DNA from: Cytophagaceae bacterium
GTDB taxonomy: Bacteria > Bacteroidota > Bacteroidia > Cytophagales > Cytophagaceae
Length of the DNA stretch: 64,000 bases
Assembly (NCBI GenBank): GCA_025454925.1
Contig: JALONM010000002.1
Span: 62,001 to 126,000 of the forward strand
Direction of reading: 5' to 3'
This document shows, in pieces, positions 20,897-29,133 of the stretch (positions are counted from its first letter, which is position 1; every line of letters starts with the position of its first letter). The position numbers and the translations under genes were made by a program. The notes below the pieces were generated by a model. The model made no database searches, was not told where the DNA came from, and saw only the letters and a list, made by a program, of their open reading frames with translations.

Positions 20897-21868
20897 TTAG
20901 CAATTAAAATTGGTAGGTTCAGGTACAGCTTGGTCATGATGGCGGAATGCACTCATGATTTCATATATTTTTTTTCTGGCGATACCAATATCTCCAGCCG
21001 GCCGGTGGTCATGCAAGGTATGCCAGGGTGTAAAGGAAAGGTTTTCCCCCAATGTTCTGCGTGCAGGGGTGTCGAATTCCTGAGAAAGCAATGTGAGGGT
21101 AGCAATTACTACCAGCGGGCCTTTCCATTCTATGGCAGCATTATGAATGGGATCGTTGGCTTCGCGTTTTTGCAAACACAGTTCAAACTGCACTTCCGAC
21201 TTGCGGAGGTTTTCTTGTAAACGCTCTTTTAAAAAATTATCCTTATCCTTCGCTTCGCAGGAAGGAGCCAGGCTCTTGGGTCTGAGCACGTACTTCACCA
21301 CCTGTTCTTCATAATGGTAAGGCACCTGGCTAAAATACGTTTCGTTCAAAAGGTTTTCGCAATGCTTCGCTGATTGCAAGGCCCTCCATACCGTGCGAAG
21401 GTGGGTAAGTGCGAAGAAAATTTTCTTCAGTAGGCCACCAGAGGTTGCTAAAATTCCTTTAACGGTTCCCTTAAAGGTGCCAGGAGGAAAGCTGGGATAG
21501 TTGGCCAATAGCAAGTCTTGAGTTACTGCATTTTTTTTGCCTTCCAATACTTTGATGCCGGGTACACCTATGATTTTGATGGCAAAACCACGCAGGTCTT
21601 TTTTTCGATCTGAAGCTACTGTGCGACTGCCGTTGGAAAGCCTTACCAGCGCCTCATAACGTTTGCCGGGTGTAAATAGTATGCTTTCCAGTTCCGAAGG
21701 GAGATCGGTCCGCACGTCTAAATATGCCTGAAGCAACCCATGCATTTTAGGGTGAAAGGCACGCAAGTATTTTCCGTCGGGATAGCGCTCCCTTAATTGC
21801 TGCTTAAGTTCCAGTAGTAAAGAATCCATTTCCTCCTGCGGAATGGATGCATCGGTAGCAAGGTTCAT
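20897..21868 (-). CDS. Catalase-like haem protein (catalase superfamily, short form)
   Basis: 323 residues, much shorter than a true catalase (about 480). The N-terminal half has the catalase signature order: RAFHPKMHGLL (His39 aligns with the distal haem histidine in RVVHAKG), then RLSNGSRT and KDLRGFAIKI, matching the RFST...RDVRGFAxKF block. The C-terminal part has FTPWHTLHDHRPAG followed by ARKKIYE, as in short catalase-like proteins of the y4iL type. I could not place the proximal tyrosine motif, so enzymatic activity is uncertain; relatives include peroxidases and allene-oxide-synthase-like enzymes. First gene of the operon with the duplicated-domain protein and DyP peroxidase. Confidence 0.85.
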   Translation of the reverse strand: MNLATDASIPQEEMDSLLLELKQQLRERYPDGKYLRAFHPKMHGLLQAYLDVRTDLPSELESILFTPGKRYEALVRLSNGSRTVASDRKKDLRGFAIKIIGVPGIKVLEGKKNAVTQDLLLANYPSFPPGTFKGTVKGILATSGGLLKKIFFALTHLRTVWRALQSAKHCENLLNETYFSQVPYHYEEQVVKYVLRPKSLAPSCEAKDKDNFLKERLQENLRKSEVQFELCLQKREANDPIHNAAIEWKGPLVVIATLTLLSQEFDTPARRTLGENLSFTPWHTLHDHRPAGDIGIARKKIYEIMSAFRHHDQAVPEPTNFNC

Positions 21869-21900
21869 AAAAAATAAGTCTATCAGTAAGCGTTGTAAAG

Positions 21901-21934
21901 GGATTGTTAAGAACGTAAAAAAATTAACAAATCC
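21901..21934. promoter_or_regulatory. Inverted repeat upstream of the catalase-like operon, candidate operator
   Basis: GGATTGTTAA and TTAACAAATCC pair with a single bulged base across a 13-base A-rich spacer. It lies 33 bases before the start of the catalase-like gene, where a regulator would overlap the promoter. No known consensus recognised. Confidence 0.4.
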
Positions 21935-21987
21935 ACTTCCGGAAAAGTCCGTCTACAATTTTAAAAAAGTCCATTTTCTTTAACGTA

Positions 21988-22109
21988 AAGAACCTCGAAT
22001 AGGTTGTGCCTGCTCAGCCTATGGGGTAATTATCGCTGTTATCGCCGCGAAAACCTATGTTTTCGAAAGAACTGGAGCCTGGGGCCGAGGACCGCAGGAG
22101 AAGGTTCTT
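21988..22109. other. Possible structured element between divergent genes
   Basis: The ends AAGAACCT (21988) and AGGTTCTT (22102) are exact complements, enclosing a GC-richer 106-base body. Inside are a 7-bp hairpin CGAAAAC/GTTTTCG and a competing hairpin AACCT/AGGTT that would use the same bases as the closing stem. It could be a leader RNA for either divergent gene or an unrelated GC-rich remnant. It does not match the cobalamin or TPP consensus that I know. Confidence 0.35.
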
Positions 22110-22266
22110 CTGCTCTGGAATATGCACCTTAATTATTTTTTGGTAGAATTTATCTACCTCTTACATTGATAGATACGCCTTCAAAAGACTCTTTTTCTCG
22201 CTTTCAGGCAAGCGATGTTACGATTCGGTAATCTTGTTTACATACTCTTAACATAGCGGTAATTTT

Positions 22267-22292
22267 TTGTTTATGGCAATGGTCTACTTTTG
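22267..22292 (+). promoter_or_regulatory. Promoter of the TonB-dependent receptor
   Basis: TACTTTTG at 22285-22292 is an exact Bacteroidota -7 box (TAnnTTTG). A TTG at 22267-22269, within a T run, sits 15 bases upstream and may serve as the -33 element. Transcription would start near 22297, giving a leader of about 30 bases to the ATG at 22327 and excluding the upstream in-frame start. Confidence 0.6.
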
Positions 22293-22326
22293 CCGGAAAT
22301 CAATTGTCATTCAATTTAGTAATTCC

Positions 22327-25146
22327 ATGAAAAATTTCCTTAAGGTATGTGTAGTAGTAGCGATGCTGGCATTCGGCAATGGGGCGCTGGCTCAGGAGCT
22401 GGGTATGATCCATGGAGAAGTATTCGATACTACGGAAGCGATTATTGATGCCAAAATTTTGGTATTAGGGCAGCCGGGAATAGGAGCTAAGTCGGATATT
22501 GATGGGAGTTTTACCATCAAACGTGTTACGCCGGGTACTGTAGATATTATTATTTCCTATTCAGGATACAAAACAGATACACTGCGAAACATTCAGGTGC
22601 TGGCAGGCAAAGTTACGGAAGTAGGCCGCATTCAGATGTTGCAAAATGCACGCCTGATGAAAGTGGTAGTGGTAAAAGGAAAACGCATCACGAATACCGA
22701 GGCCGCTGCTGTGAGGGAAACCAAGGAAAGCAAGCAAGTGGTGAATGTCATTTCTTCGGAACAGATTTCTAAATCGCAAGACAGGGATGCCGCACAGGTT
22801 ATGCAACGTGTGCCCGGTATCACGTTGATTCAAAACCGTTTTATATTGGTGAGAGGTCTGAGCGAACGCTACAACAGTGTTTTGCTGAACGGGGTAGTGG
22901 CGCCATCTTCCGAATCGGAAACACGCGCTTTCTCTTTCGATATTGTACCCAGCAATATGATTGATCGTTTGCTGGTGTATAAATCCGGATCGTACGATTT
23001 GCCAGGTGATTTCGCCGGTGCGGTAATCCGCTTGTATACCCGCAATACGGTAAGCGAAAATGTAAGTCAGTTGAGCATCACCGGTGGCTACAGAGTTGGG
23101 GCTACCTTGCAGAAAAATTTACGCCAGGAATCTGGAGCTGCTGATTTATTTGCCTTCGGCGACCGTCGTCGTGCATTGCCTGGTTCTATTCCTGATTATG
23201 ATTTAAAGTTAATTCCTGCAAATAGAGAAGCTCAGATCAATGAAATCAGCCGGGCTTTCCAGAATAATTGGGAAGTGAAAAATAAAACCGCACTGCCTGA
23301 TTTGAGATTGAATTATTTGTTTGGAAGAAAATTCAACGTAGGAAAGGTAGAAGTGAATTCCATATCGAATATTTCGTATAGCAATACCAATACTTATGCG
23401 GCACAAAGAAGAAACTTATACGGAGGTTATGATACGCTGACCAATGTTAGTACAGATGTATATAAGTTTGAGGATGATATTTATTCCAACGACGTACGCC
23501 TGGGTGTGCTCAGCAACTGGCAGTTCAAGCTTTCAGACCGCAGCCGCATTGCATTCAGAAATTTGTATTCCCGTTTAGGTTCTTCAGAAACCATGCACCG
23601 CACCGGTACCAACTTCAATAGCCGTCAGAACATAAGCCAATATTCGCTGCGTTACACCAGCAACGAATTATACAGCGGTCAGGTTCAAGGTTCACATGAA
23701 TCAGTTTCTAAGCTTACGAAGTTTAGTTGGTTGGTTGGATATTCCAATACCTCGCGCAAAGATCCAGATTGGAAGCGCGCCACCATGCTGCAACCCCTGG
23801 ATGAGCCGAATAAACCTTTTCAAGTATACATTTCCTCAACGGCCACCGCTACCGATGGTGCCCGGTTTTATATGGACATGAAAGAATCTTCGGTTTCGGC
23901 TGGTCTCGATGTGTCGAGAAAATTTGCCAAACATGCCGATTCATCTGGCATTACCGTTTCAGCCGGTGTATACAACGATCTAAAGCGACGCACGTATTCA
24001 GCCAGATTTTTATCCTATGTAACCAATGCGGCCTTGCCTGCATCCGTGCTTAATTTGCCTTTCGATCAAATTTATGATCCTGCCAACATTGCTTATCCTT
24101 CCAGTATTTTTATCAGCGAGGGTTCAGCGCCTACAGATAAATACTATGGATCTAATTTCCTGACAGCTGCCTACGCTGGCGCCTTGATACCATTTACAAA
24201 AAAATTAAACCTGACGGCAGGTATGCGGTTTGAAAACAATATTCAATTATTGCGCATCACCCAAGACGATTCTGATCTTGTCAATATTACCAAGCTCAGT
24301 CCTCTGCCGTTCGCTAATCTTTCGTACAATTTTACCGAGAAATTTTTAGCCCGCGTGGCGTATGGTAAAACCATCAACCGTCCAGAGTTTAGAGAATTGT
24401 CTCCCTTCAACTATTATGACTTTACTATTCCGGCCAATAAAGTGGGTAACCCGGATTTAAAGAATTGCGACATTCATAATCTTGATCTTCGTGCAGAATT
24501 TTATCCTACCCCCGAAGAAATGATTTCCTTGGGAGTGTTTTACAAATCATTTATCAATCCAATAGAAATCTATCAATTGCCAACGGGAAGCTATACGCCT
24601 GTATTTAAATATGGCAACGCCAGCAGCGCGGTTTCTCAGGGAGTAGAATTGGAAATTCGCAAGTCTCTGCAGTCAATCAAAAGCATCGCATGGATTAAGA
24701 ATTTTTCAGTCTTATTTAATGCCTCTTTAATTAAGAGTGAAATTAAATTCGATAACCTGTCCAATCAATTGCAATTGAGCAAACGTCCTATGCAGGGCCA
24801 GTCTCCGTACATAGTTAATGTGGGCTTGTATTACCAGAACGATGAGAAAAAGATGCAAGCCAGTATTTTATACAACGTATTCGGTCCTCGCATTGCGGTG
24901 GTGGGCGATAAGCAGTCGCGTACCTGGTACGAAATGCCGCGACATTTGCTGGACCTTACGTTCAGCAAAGGCATCAGCGAGCGTTCCACCTTGCGCTTTG
25001 GCATCAGCGACCTGCTTAATTCTACCTATCGCATTATGGAGGATGCCGATTATGACAATAAAATTAAAACCGAAAACGTAGACAAGGTGATTCAGCAATT
25101 CAATACCGGGCAGAATTTTACGTTCGGATGGAATTATAAATTCTAA
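22327..25146 (+). CDS. TonB-dependent outer-membrane receptor
   Basis: 939 residues from ATG 22327 (upstream ATG at 22267 falls in the promoter). Signal peptide to about residue 23 (ALAQ), then a carboxypeptidase-like regulatory domain (about 25-110), the plug domain with DAAQVMQRVPGI and LVRGLSERYNSVLLNG (about 150-260), and a 22-strand barrel ending in FGWNYKF. The barrel sequence PSNMIDRLLVYKSGSYDLPGDF is shared with receptors that pair with surface beta-helix lipoproteins. No SusD homologue is adjacent. The following gene is such a lipoprotein, with its own promoter. The substrate is not deducible. Confidence 0.93.
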   Translation: MKNFLKVCVVVAMLAFGNGALAQELGMIHGEVFDTTEAIIDAKILVLGQPGIGAKSDIDGSFTIKRVTPGTVDIIISYSGYKTDTLRNIQVLAGKVTEVGRIQMLQNARLMKVVVVKGKRITNTEAAAVRETKESKQVVNVISSEQISKSQDRDAAQVMQRVPGITLIQNRFILVRGLSERYNSVLLNGVVAPSSESETRAFSFDIVPSNMIDRLLVYKSGSYDLPGDFAGAVIRLYTRNTVSENVSQLSITGGYRVGATLQKNLRQESGAADLFAFGDRRRALPGSIPDYDLKLIPANREAQINEISRAFQNNWEVKNKTALPDLRLNYLFGRKFNVGKVEVNSISNISYSNTNTYAAQRRNLYGGYDTLTNVSTDVYKFEDDIYSNDVRLGVLSNWQFKLSDRSRIAFRNLYSRLGSSETMHRTGTNFNSRQNISQYSLRYTSNELYSGQVQGSHESVSKLTKFSWLVGYSNTSRKDPDWKRATMLQPLDEPNKPFQVYISSTATATDGARFYMDMKESSVSAGLDVSRKFAKHADSSGITVSAGVYNDLKRRTYSARFLSYVTNAALPASVLNLPFDQIYDPANIAYPSSIFISEGSAPTDKYYGSNFLTAAYAGALIPFTKKLNLTAGMRFENNIQLLRITQDDSDLVNITKLSPLPFANLSYNFTEKFLARVAYGKTINRPEFRELSPFNYYDFTIPANKVGNPDLKNCDIHNLDLRAEFYPTPEEMISLGVFYKSFINPIEIYQLPTGSYTPVFKYGNASSAVSQGVELEIRKSLQSIKSIAWIKNFSVLFNASLIKSEIKFDNLSNQLQLSKRPMQGQSPYIVNVGLYYQNDEKKMQASILYNVFGPRIAVVGDKQSRTWYEMPRHLLDLTFSKGISERSTLRFGISDLLNSTYRIMEDADYDNKIKTENVDKVIQQFNTGQNFTFGWNYKF

Positions 25147-25179
25147 GCATTGCAGGATATTTCCAGTGGTGCTACTTTC

Positions 25180-25218
25180 AAAATCCATTCTCTTCTTCAA
25201 GGGAATGGATTTTTTTTT
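25180..25218 (+). terminator. Intrinsic terminator after TonB receptor gene
   Basis: AAAATCCATTC and GAATGGATTTT form an 11-bp stem followed by nine T residues, 33 bases past the stop codon. Confidence 0.85.
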
Positions 25219-25272
25219 GAACCGTAGTAGATTTTCTGCTGTATAATTCCACCTAAAACCAGGCTTGTATGT

Positions 25273-25387
25273 GCGTGAGGGATAGAGTGTAAAGCCCCTG
25301 GTGGTAGCGCTCGTAGCGCTGCCAACAGGGACTTGCAGCGATAGCCCGGCCCGAGTGACGCCTTAGGCGGCACGAAGGGACACGCCC
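25273..25387 (+). repeat. Dispersed structured repeat, copy B
   Basis: GCGTGAGGGATAGAG at the left and GGGACACGCCC at the right bound a variable hairpin (CCCTG...AGCGCT / AGCGCT...CAGGG, with a mismatch and a G-U pair), the core ACTTGCAGCGATAGCCCGG, and a second hairpin GTGACGCC-TTA-GGCGGCAC. Same orientation as copies A and C. It fills most of the gap between the receptor and the lipoprotein gene. Confidence 0.85.
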
Positions 25388-25525
25388 AAAAAAATGTCTA
25401 TTAACTCTGCGTGCCTTTATCTCTGATCATCTCCCTTCTTTTGTCACCTTCTCCCATGGTGTTTTTCTTTCGTAAACTTTTACAAACGCTAATCTTTCAT
25501 TAATACTGTCTTAACATTGCCACGG

Positions 25526-25533
25526 TACTTTTG
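25526..25533 (+). promoter_or_regulatory. -7 box of the surface lipoprotein gene
   Basis: TACTTTTG, an exact TAnnTTTG match. Its preceding segment TTAACAT resembles the one upstream of the receptor promoter (TTAACATAG, 22248-22256), hinting at co-regulation. Transcription start near 25538 leaves only 7 bases to ATG 25545 but 19 to ATG 25557, which supports the latter start. Confidence 0.55.
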
Positions 25534-25556
25534 CATCGGATTCAATGAAAAAGATC

Positions 25557-26969
25557 ATGAAAAAACTAAATCTATTATTACTTGCTGCGCTTGCAGTAAT
25601 TACATTCGGATGTAAAGACGATGATAATGGCCCTGATAATCCACTTCCGGAGCCTACTCCTTCCAACCAAGTGGTAGTGCAAGGAAACATCACTTCCAAT
25701 ACTACCTGGGAGTCTGGGAAAACATACTTGTTAAAAGGTAAAATATACGTACAATCTCCTGCGGTATTAACGATTCCTGCCGGTACTAAAATTTTCGGGG
25801 ACAAAGCTTCTCAAGCCACCTTGATCATTAACCGTGGTGCTAAAATTATGGCAGAAGGTACTGCCAGCAGCCCTATTATCTTCACTTCTAATGCTCCTGT
25901 AGGATACCGTAACCGTGGTGATTGGGGTGGAATTGTGATTCTTGGAAAAGCTACCAACAACAAATCAACCGATGTAACCATCGAAGGTGTTACCGGAACT
26001 TCTGGTGACGATGGTAAGCACGGTGGATCGGACGATGCCGACAACTCAGGTAAATTAAAATTCGTTCGTATCGAATTCGCTGGTATTCCATTGGCTGATG
26101 ATAACGAATTGAATTCTCTTACTATGGGATCGGTAGGTTCAGGAACAGAAATTTCAAATGTAATGGTGTCGTATGCTAACGACGATGCTTTTGAGTGGTT
26201 TGGTGGAACTGTAAATGCCAGCTATCTGATTGCTACCTCTACCTGGGATGATGATTTTGATACGGATTTAGGATACAGAGGTAAAGTACAGTTCGGATAC
26301 ATCCAACGCGATCCTGACTTTGCTGACAAATCTGGTTCCAGAGCATTTGAGTGTTCAGGTAATAAAGATAATGCTGCCGCTACTCCTGCTTCTGCTCCTA
26401 AGTTTGCCAACGTTACTGTAGCGGGTCCTTTGGTTTATACCAACTATTCTTCTACTTCCAACTACAACGGAAATTACAGAGCGGCCATCGAAATGAATGA
26501 AGGTACTAGAGTAGAAATTTACAACTCCCTGATTATGGGCTTCCCTACTTCTGCACAATACAACACATCTTCGGCTGCCGGAGCAGTAGTGTTGAGCGAT
26601 ATCTTCTTCATTCACAACGGTACTACCAGTCTCTCAGGAACCAATGCCAATGCCACCACAACTAACTTAACATTCGGTGGAAACGGCTTAGCTATTGCTA
26701 ATTCATTGGTGGATTTATACGCAGGGGTAGATACTGCAAAAGCGAATCGTAAAAATAATGCTACGGCAACTGCCAGTGCCTTGAACTTTACCAATCCAGT
26801 GCCAGTGCTGAAGTCTACTTCCGCTTTGACTTCCGGTGCTCCTTCATTAACAGCCAAAGGATTTACAGCCTCTCCGGCTTACTACGGAGCTTTTGGATCT
26901 GCTGCCGATGCAGGTTGGAACTGGACTTCCGGCTGGATCAATTTCGATCCTATAAATGCTGCCTACTAA
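25557..26969 (+). CDS. Surface-exposed lipoprotein with beta-helix-like repeats
   Basis: 470 residues. A lipoprotein signal ends in VITFGC (Cys19), followed by KDDD, which resembles the lipoprotein surface-export signal of Bacteroidota (an acidic run after the cysteine). The body is rich in Gly, Asn, Thr, with repeated strands such as GNITSNTTW, LTIPAGTKIFG, IIFTSNAP and VTIEGVTG that look like turns of a right-handed parallel beta-helix; no catalytic motif is evident. It follows a TonB-dependent receptor, and the pair probably acts together at the cell surface in binding and uptake of some substrate. An ATG at 25545 is possible but disfavoured by the promoter position. Confidence 0.85.
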   Translation: MKKLNLLLLAALAVITFGCKDDDNGPDNPLPEPTPSNQVVVQGNITSNTTWESGKTYLLKGKIYVQSPAVLTIPAGTKIFGDKASQATLIINRGAKIMAEGTASSPIIFTSNAPVGYRNRGDWGGIVILGKATNNKSTDVTIEGVTGTSGDDGKHGGSDDADNSGKLKFVRIEFAGIPLADDNELNSLTMGSVGSGTEISNVMVSYANDDAFEWFGGTVNASYLIATSTWDDDFDTDLGYRGKVQFGYIQRDPDFADKSGSRAFECSGNKDNAAATPASAPKFANVTVAGPLVYTNYSSTSNYNGNYRAAIEMNEGTRVEIYNSLIMGFPTSAQYNTSSAAGAVVLSDIFFIHNGTTSLSGTNANATTTNLTFGGNGLAIANSLVDLYAGVDTAKANRKNNATATASALNFTNPVPVLKSTSALTSGAPSLTAKGFTASPAYYGAFGSAADAGWNWTSGWINFDPINAAY

Positions 26970-27022
26970 TATTCACAGCACGTAAATTACTAGCAGACAC
27001 CTTACTTTGCTAACTATACATC

Positions 27023-27055
27023 GACTAAGTCCTGGTATAAACCCGGGACTTAGTC
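27023..27055. terminator. Hairpin after the lipoprotein gene
   Basis: GACTAAGTCC and GGACTTAGTC form a perfect 10-bp stem with a 13-base loop, 53 bases after the stop. There is no T tract on either side, so it may be a factor-assisted terminator or 3'-end stabiliser. Confidence 0.5.
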
Positions 27056-27094
27056 ATTACAACGAAGTAAACGCATATCGAATTTTTGGCTCAC

Positions 27095-27697
27095 ATGAAC
27101 TTGCTCTTTGCACATCCAACGAAAAACGCTAGCGGCCTTCTCGCCCTGCTCTTGTTTGCTTGTTTGCTGAGTTCTTGTTCCCAGCCGGCTCCCGATGAAT
27201 CCTATGATCTGTCGACGCTGAGCGAGGTTCAAAGGAATAAAATTGAAAAACATTTCAGACCCTTTTTTTTGTTGAAGCCTGATAAGGTAAAAGCCGATGA
27301 TCGTTTTCACGATTCCCTGTCTTCGCACTATGAAACACAGGCGCAATTGTGCGCTATGCAACTAAAGGCATATAAAGATCTGGGAGCAGGTAATCATGCG
27401 GTGCTTTTTCAGAGAAAAGATTTGAAAAGCTTGTACAATGATTACAGAGCCTTGGGCGCAACTTTTCGCATGACTCAGGATAGCATAGCAGAAGTGAAGT
27501 TGTATTTTCTTACTCAAATGCTCAGACCCGATACCGTGCAACGGGTAGGAGCTTTGTTGTTTAAAGAGTTGGTAGAAAAGAAAAATATCGACGCCTATGT
27601 AAACGACAGAGAAATGATTTACTGGCCAGGAAACGGAGTGGTGTACAATGTGCCTCAAAAAAAATGGGTGCTTAACGACAGCATCCCATTGCAATAA
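27095..27697 (+). CDS. Predicted lipoprotein, unknown function
   Basis: 200 residues from ATG 27095 (27086 is an alternative). A hydrophobic segment followed by LLSSC places the lipidated cysteine at about residue 28. The mature part is charged and helical in the middle and ends in an aromatic, beta-rich tail (IYWPGNGVVYNV). No family recognised. It lies downstream of the receptor/lipoprotein pair and may be part of the same locus, though a hairpin separates it. Confidence 0.7.
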   Translation: MNLLFAHPTKNASGLLALLLFACLLSSCSQPAPDESYDLSTLSEVQRNKIEKHFRPFFLLKPDKVKADDRFHDSLSSHYETQAQLCAMQLKAYKDLGAGNHAVLFQRKDLKSLYNDYRALGATFRMTQDSIAEVKLYFLTQMLRPDTVQRVGALLFKELVEKKNIDAYVNDREMIYWPGNGVVYNVPQKKWVLNDSIPLQ

Positions 27698-27734
27698 CAT
27701 GGAATAATTTTTTCTCCTTTTTAATATGATGTGA

Positions 27735-27772
27735 CAGGCCAGGAGCAGAAGGTTTCTGGCCTGATTTTTTTT
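27735..27772 (+). terminator. Intrinsic terminator after the 27.1-kb lipoprotein gene
   Basis: CAGGCCAG and CTGGCCTG form an 8-bp stem with a 13-base loop, followed by ATTTTTTTT. It abuts the stop codon of the convergent gene. Confidence 0.85.
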
Positions 27773-28205
27773 ATCCGGTAATTTCTTGCACTGCCTGGTT
27801 AAATATCCGGTAAGTGGAAAGTGGCAAGCCCTGTCCTTTCATTTCAATCAAAATACTTTTGGCACGTATTTCTTCCCGGATGAATAAAGAGGAAATGAAA
27901 AAAGCAAAATTATCTTGCAAGGATCGCTTGCTCCGGCATTCGTGCAGTTCGTAGTGCAGTTTCCAGAAAGTAATGGATGGCAATAGCGAATAATTCCGTA
28001 GGAAAGAGATGAGGTCTATTTCTTTTTCTTGTACCGGTATGCTGGTAAAATCCTTTTCACCAGAGATGGAAATTTCATCCGGTTGCAAATGGTATACACG
28101 TTTCAGGTTGACCACGTTTTTATGAAAATCAATTTGGAAAAAACGTTCATACGTTCTACCATTTTTCACATCTTCTCCAAATTCAAATGTAATCGTAAGT
28201 TCCAT
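27771..28205 (-). CDS. Unknown protein
   Basis: 144 residues from ATG at 28205 (the frame extends to 28250 with a basic leader). No signal peptide or membrane segment. The sequence begins with MELTITFEFGED and shows a strand-rich first half and helical second half. I recognise no family. Convergent with the lipoprotein gene. Confidence 0.6.
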   Translation of the reverse strand: MELTITFEFGEDVKNGRTYERFFQIDFHKNVVNLKRVYHLQPDEISISGEKDFTSIPVQEKEIDLISFLRNYSLLPSITFWKLHYELHECRSKRSLQDNFAFFISSLFIREEIRAKSILIEMKGQGLPLSTYRIFNQAVQEITG

Positions 28206-28558
28206 AAGGATAATTTGCCTTGTAATACCTCTCTTCTTCGCTTTCGTCATGGAACTGAGCCATTGTTGGTTTAATACCTGGTTAAATGCTCAGCTTATAG
28301 ATCATTCTTACGGGAATATTGGGTCAGGGTTATTGAAATAATTAAAATGAATTGGAATTTAATAGGATGGAAGGATTCAGTGATTAGCTCCTGTTATTCG
28401 CGTCTTTTTGTTGATTTTCAGTATATTGCCACCTTAATACAACCACTTGTTGCGAGGTGTCGTATCAAGAATTGTATAGAAACCCAGATTTTCTTACTTT
28501 TCAAAACCTGGGACTAGGCAGAAATGTTCGTCTTACCTTATTGCTGAATACTACAAGA
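28206..28558. other. Divergent control region, no gene seen
   Basis: About 350 AT-rich bases between the unknown minus-strand gene and the SPOR-domain gene. The SPOR frame stays open through the second half (to 28457), but the sequence before ATG 28559 lacks family features. TATATTGC at about 28421 loosely resembles a -7 box. Confidence 0.35.
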
Positions 28559-29098
28559 ATGGCTGAATCCACTTCAGAAAAGAAAAAAGTACCGGAAAGC
28601 AGACCTTCCCCGGTTTGGAATTTTTTATTGATTTTTTTCTTGCTGGGAATAATTGCCTTAGGTGTGTTGTTGGCCAAAGGCATCATTAAGCTTGATTTTA
28701 TTTTTGACGATATAAAATTCAAAAAGGAAAAAAAGATTCAGGATTCTATTTCCAATGATTCCACCAACAATACCAACCAGCCCGATTACTCCATCGATTC
28801 GGGTTCACATTCCCAACGAGATAATTCTCCGGGAGTTTTAATTCCTGGAGCGACCGCATCGCCCGATGGAAAGGCACATGTTATTGCAGGGGTATTTTAT
28901 AACAAGCTCTTGTGCGATACCTATTGTAAGCGTCTCCGCGCCTCCGGACTTACTCCGGTTCTCATTTCCTTTACTTCCAGCGGTGGAAATACATTTTATC
29001 GGGTATCTGTTTTTTCGTCACAGGATGTTGAAGAAGCTAAAAAGCGAAGCGCTGAAATTTCGGAACAACATCATTTATCTACCTGGGTGCTAAAATAA
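28559..29098 (+). CDS. SPOR-domain membrane protein
   Basis: 179 residues from ATG 28559: a short cytoplasmic stretch with SEKKKVPES, one transmembrane helix (about 20-41), a low-complexity Asn/Ser linker, and a C-terminal SPOR-type domain (about 100-179) with HVIAGVFYNKLLCDTYCKRL, the LISF strand and NTFYRVSVFSS. SPOR domains bind glycan strands stripped of peptide stems at division septa. It is convergent with murF, another cell-wall gene. An upstream in-frame start at 28457 would add 34 residues; the ATG before the lysine-rich stretch gives a better topology. Confidence 0.82.
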   Translation: MAESTSEKKKVPESRPSPVWNFLLIFFLLGIIALGVLLAKGIIKLDFIFDDIKFKKEKKIQDSISNDSTNNTNQPDYSIDSGSHSQRDNSPGVLIPGATASPDGKAHVIAGVFYNKLLCDTYCKRLRASGLTPVLISFTSSGGNTFYRVSVFSSQDVEEAKKRSAEISEQHHLSTWVLK

Positions 29099-29133
29099 CG
29101 TGCTCGTTTGTGACTGAAAAGAATTCAGAAGAA

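Noticed and set aside
21988-22109. Cobalamin or TPP riboswitch upstream of the TonB receptor
   Set aside because: Neither the B12-box with its GCCACTG partner nor the TPP CTGAGA/ACCTGATCTGG pair could be found.
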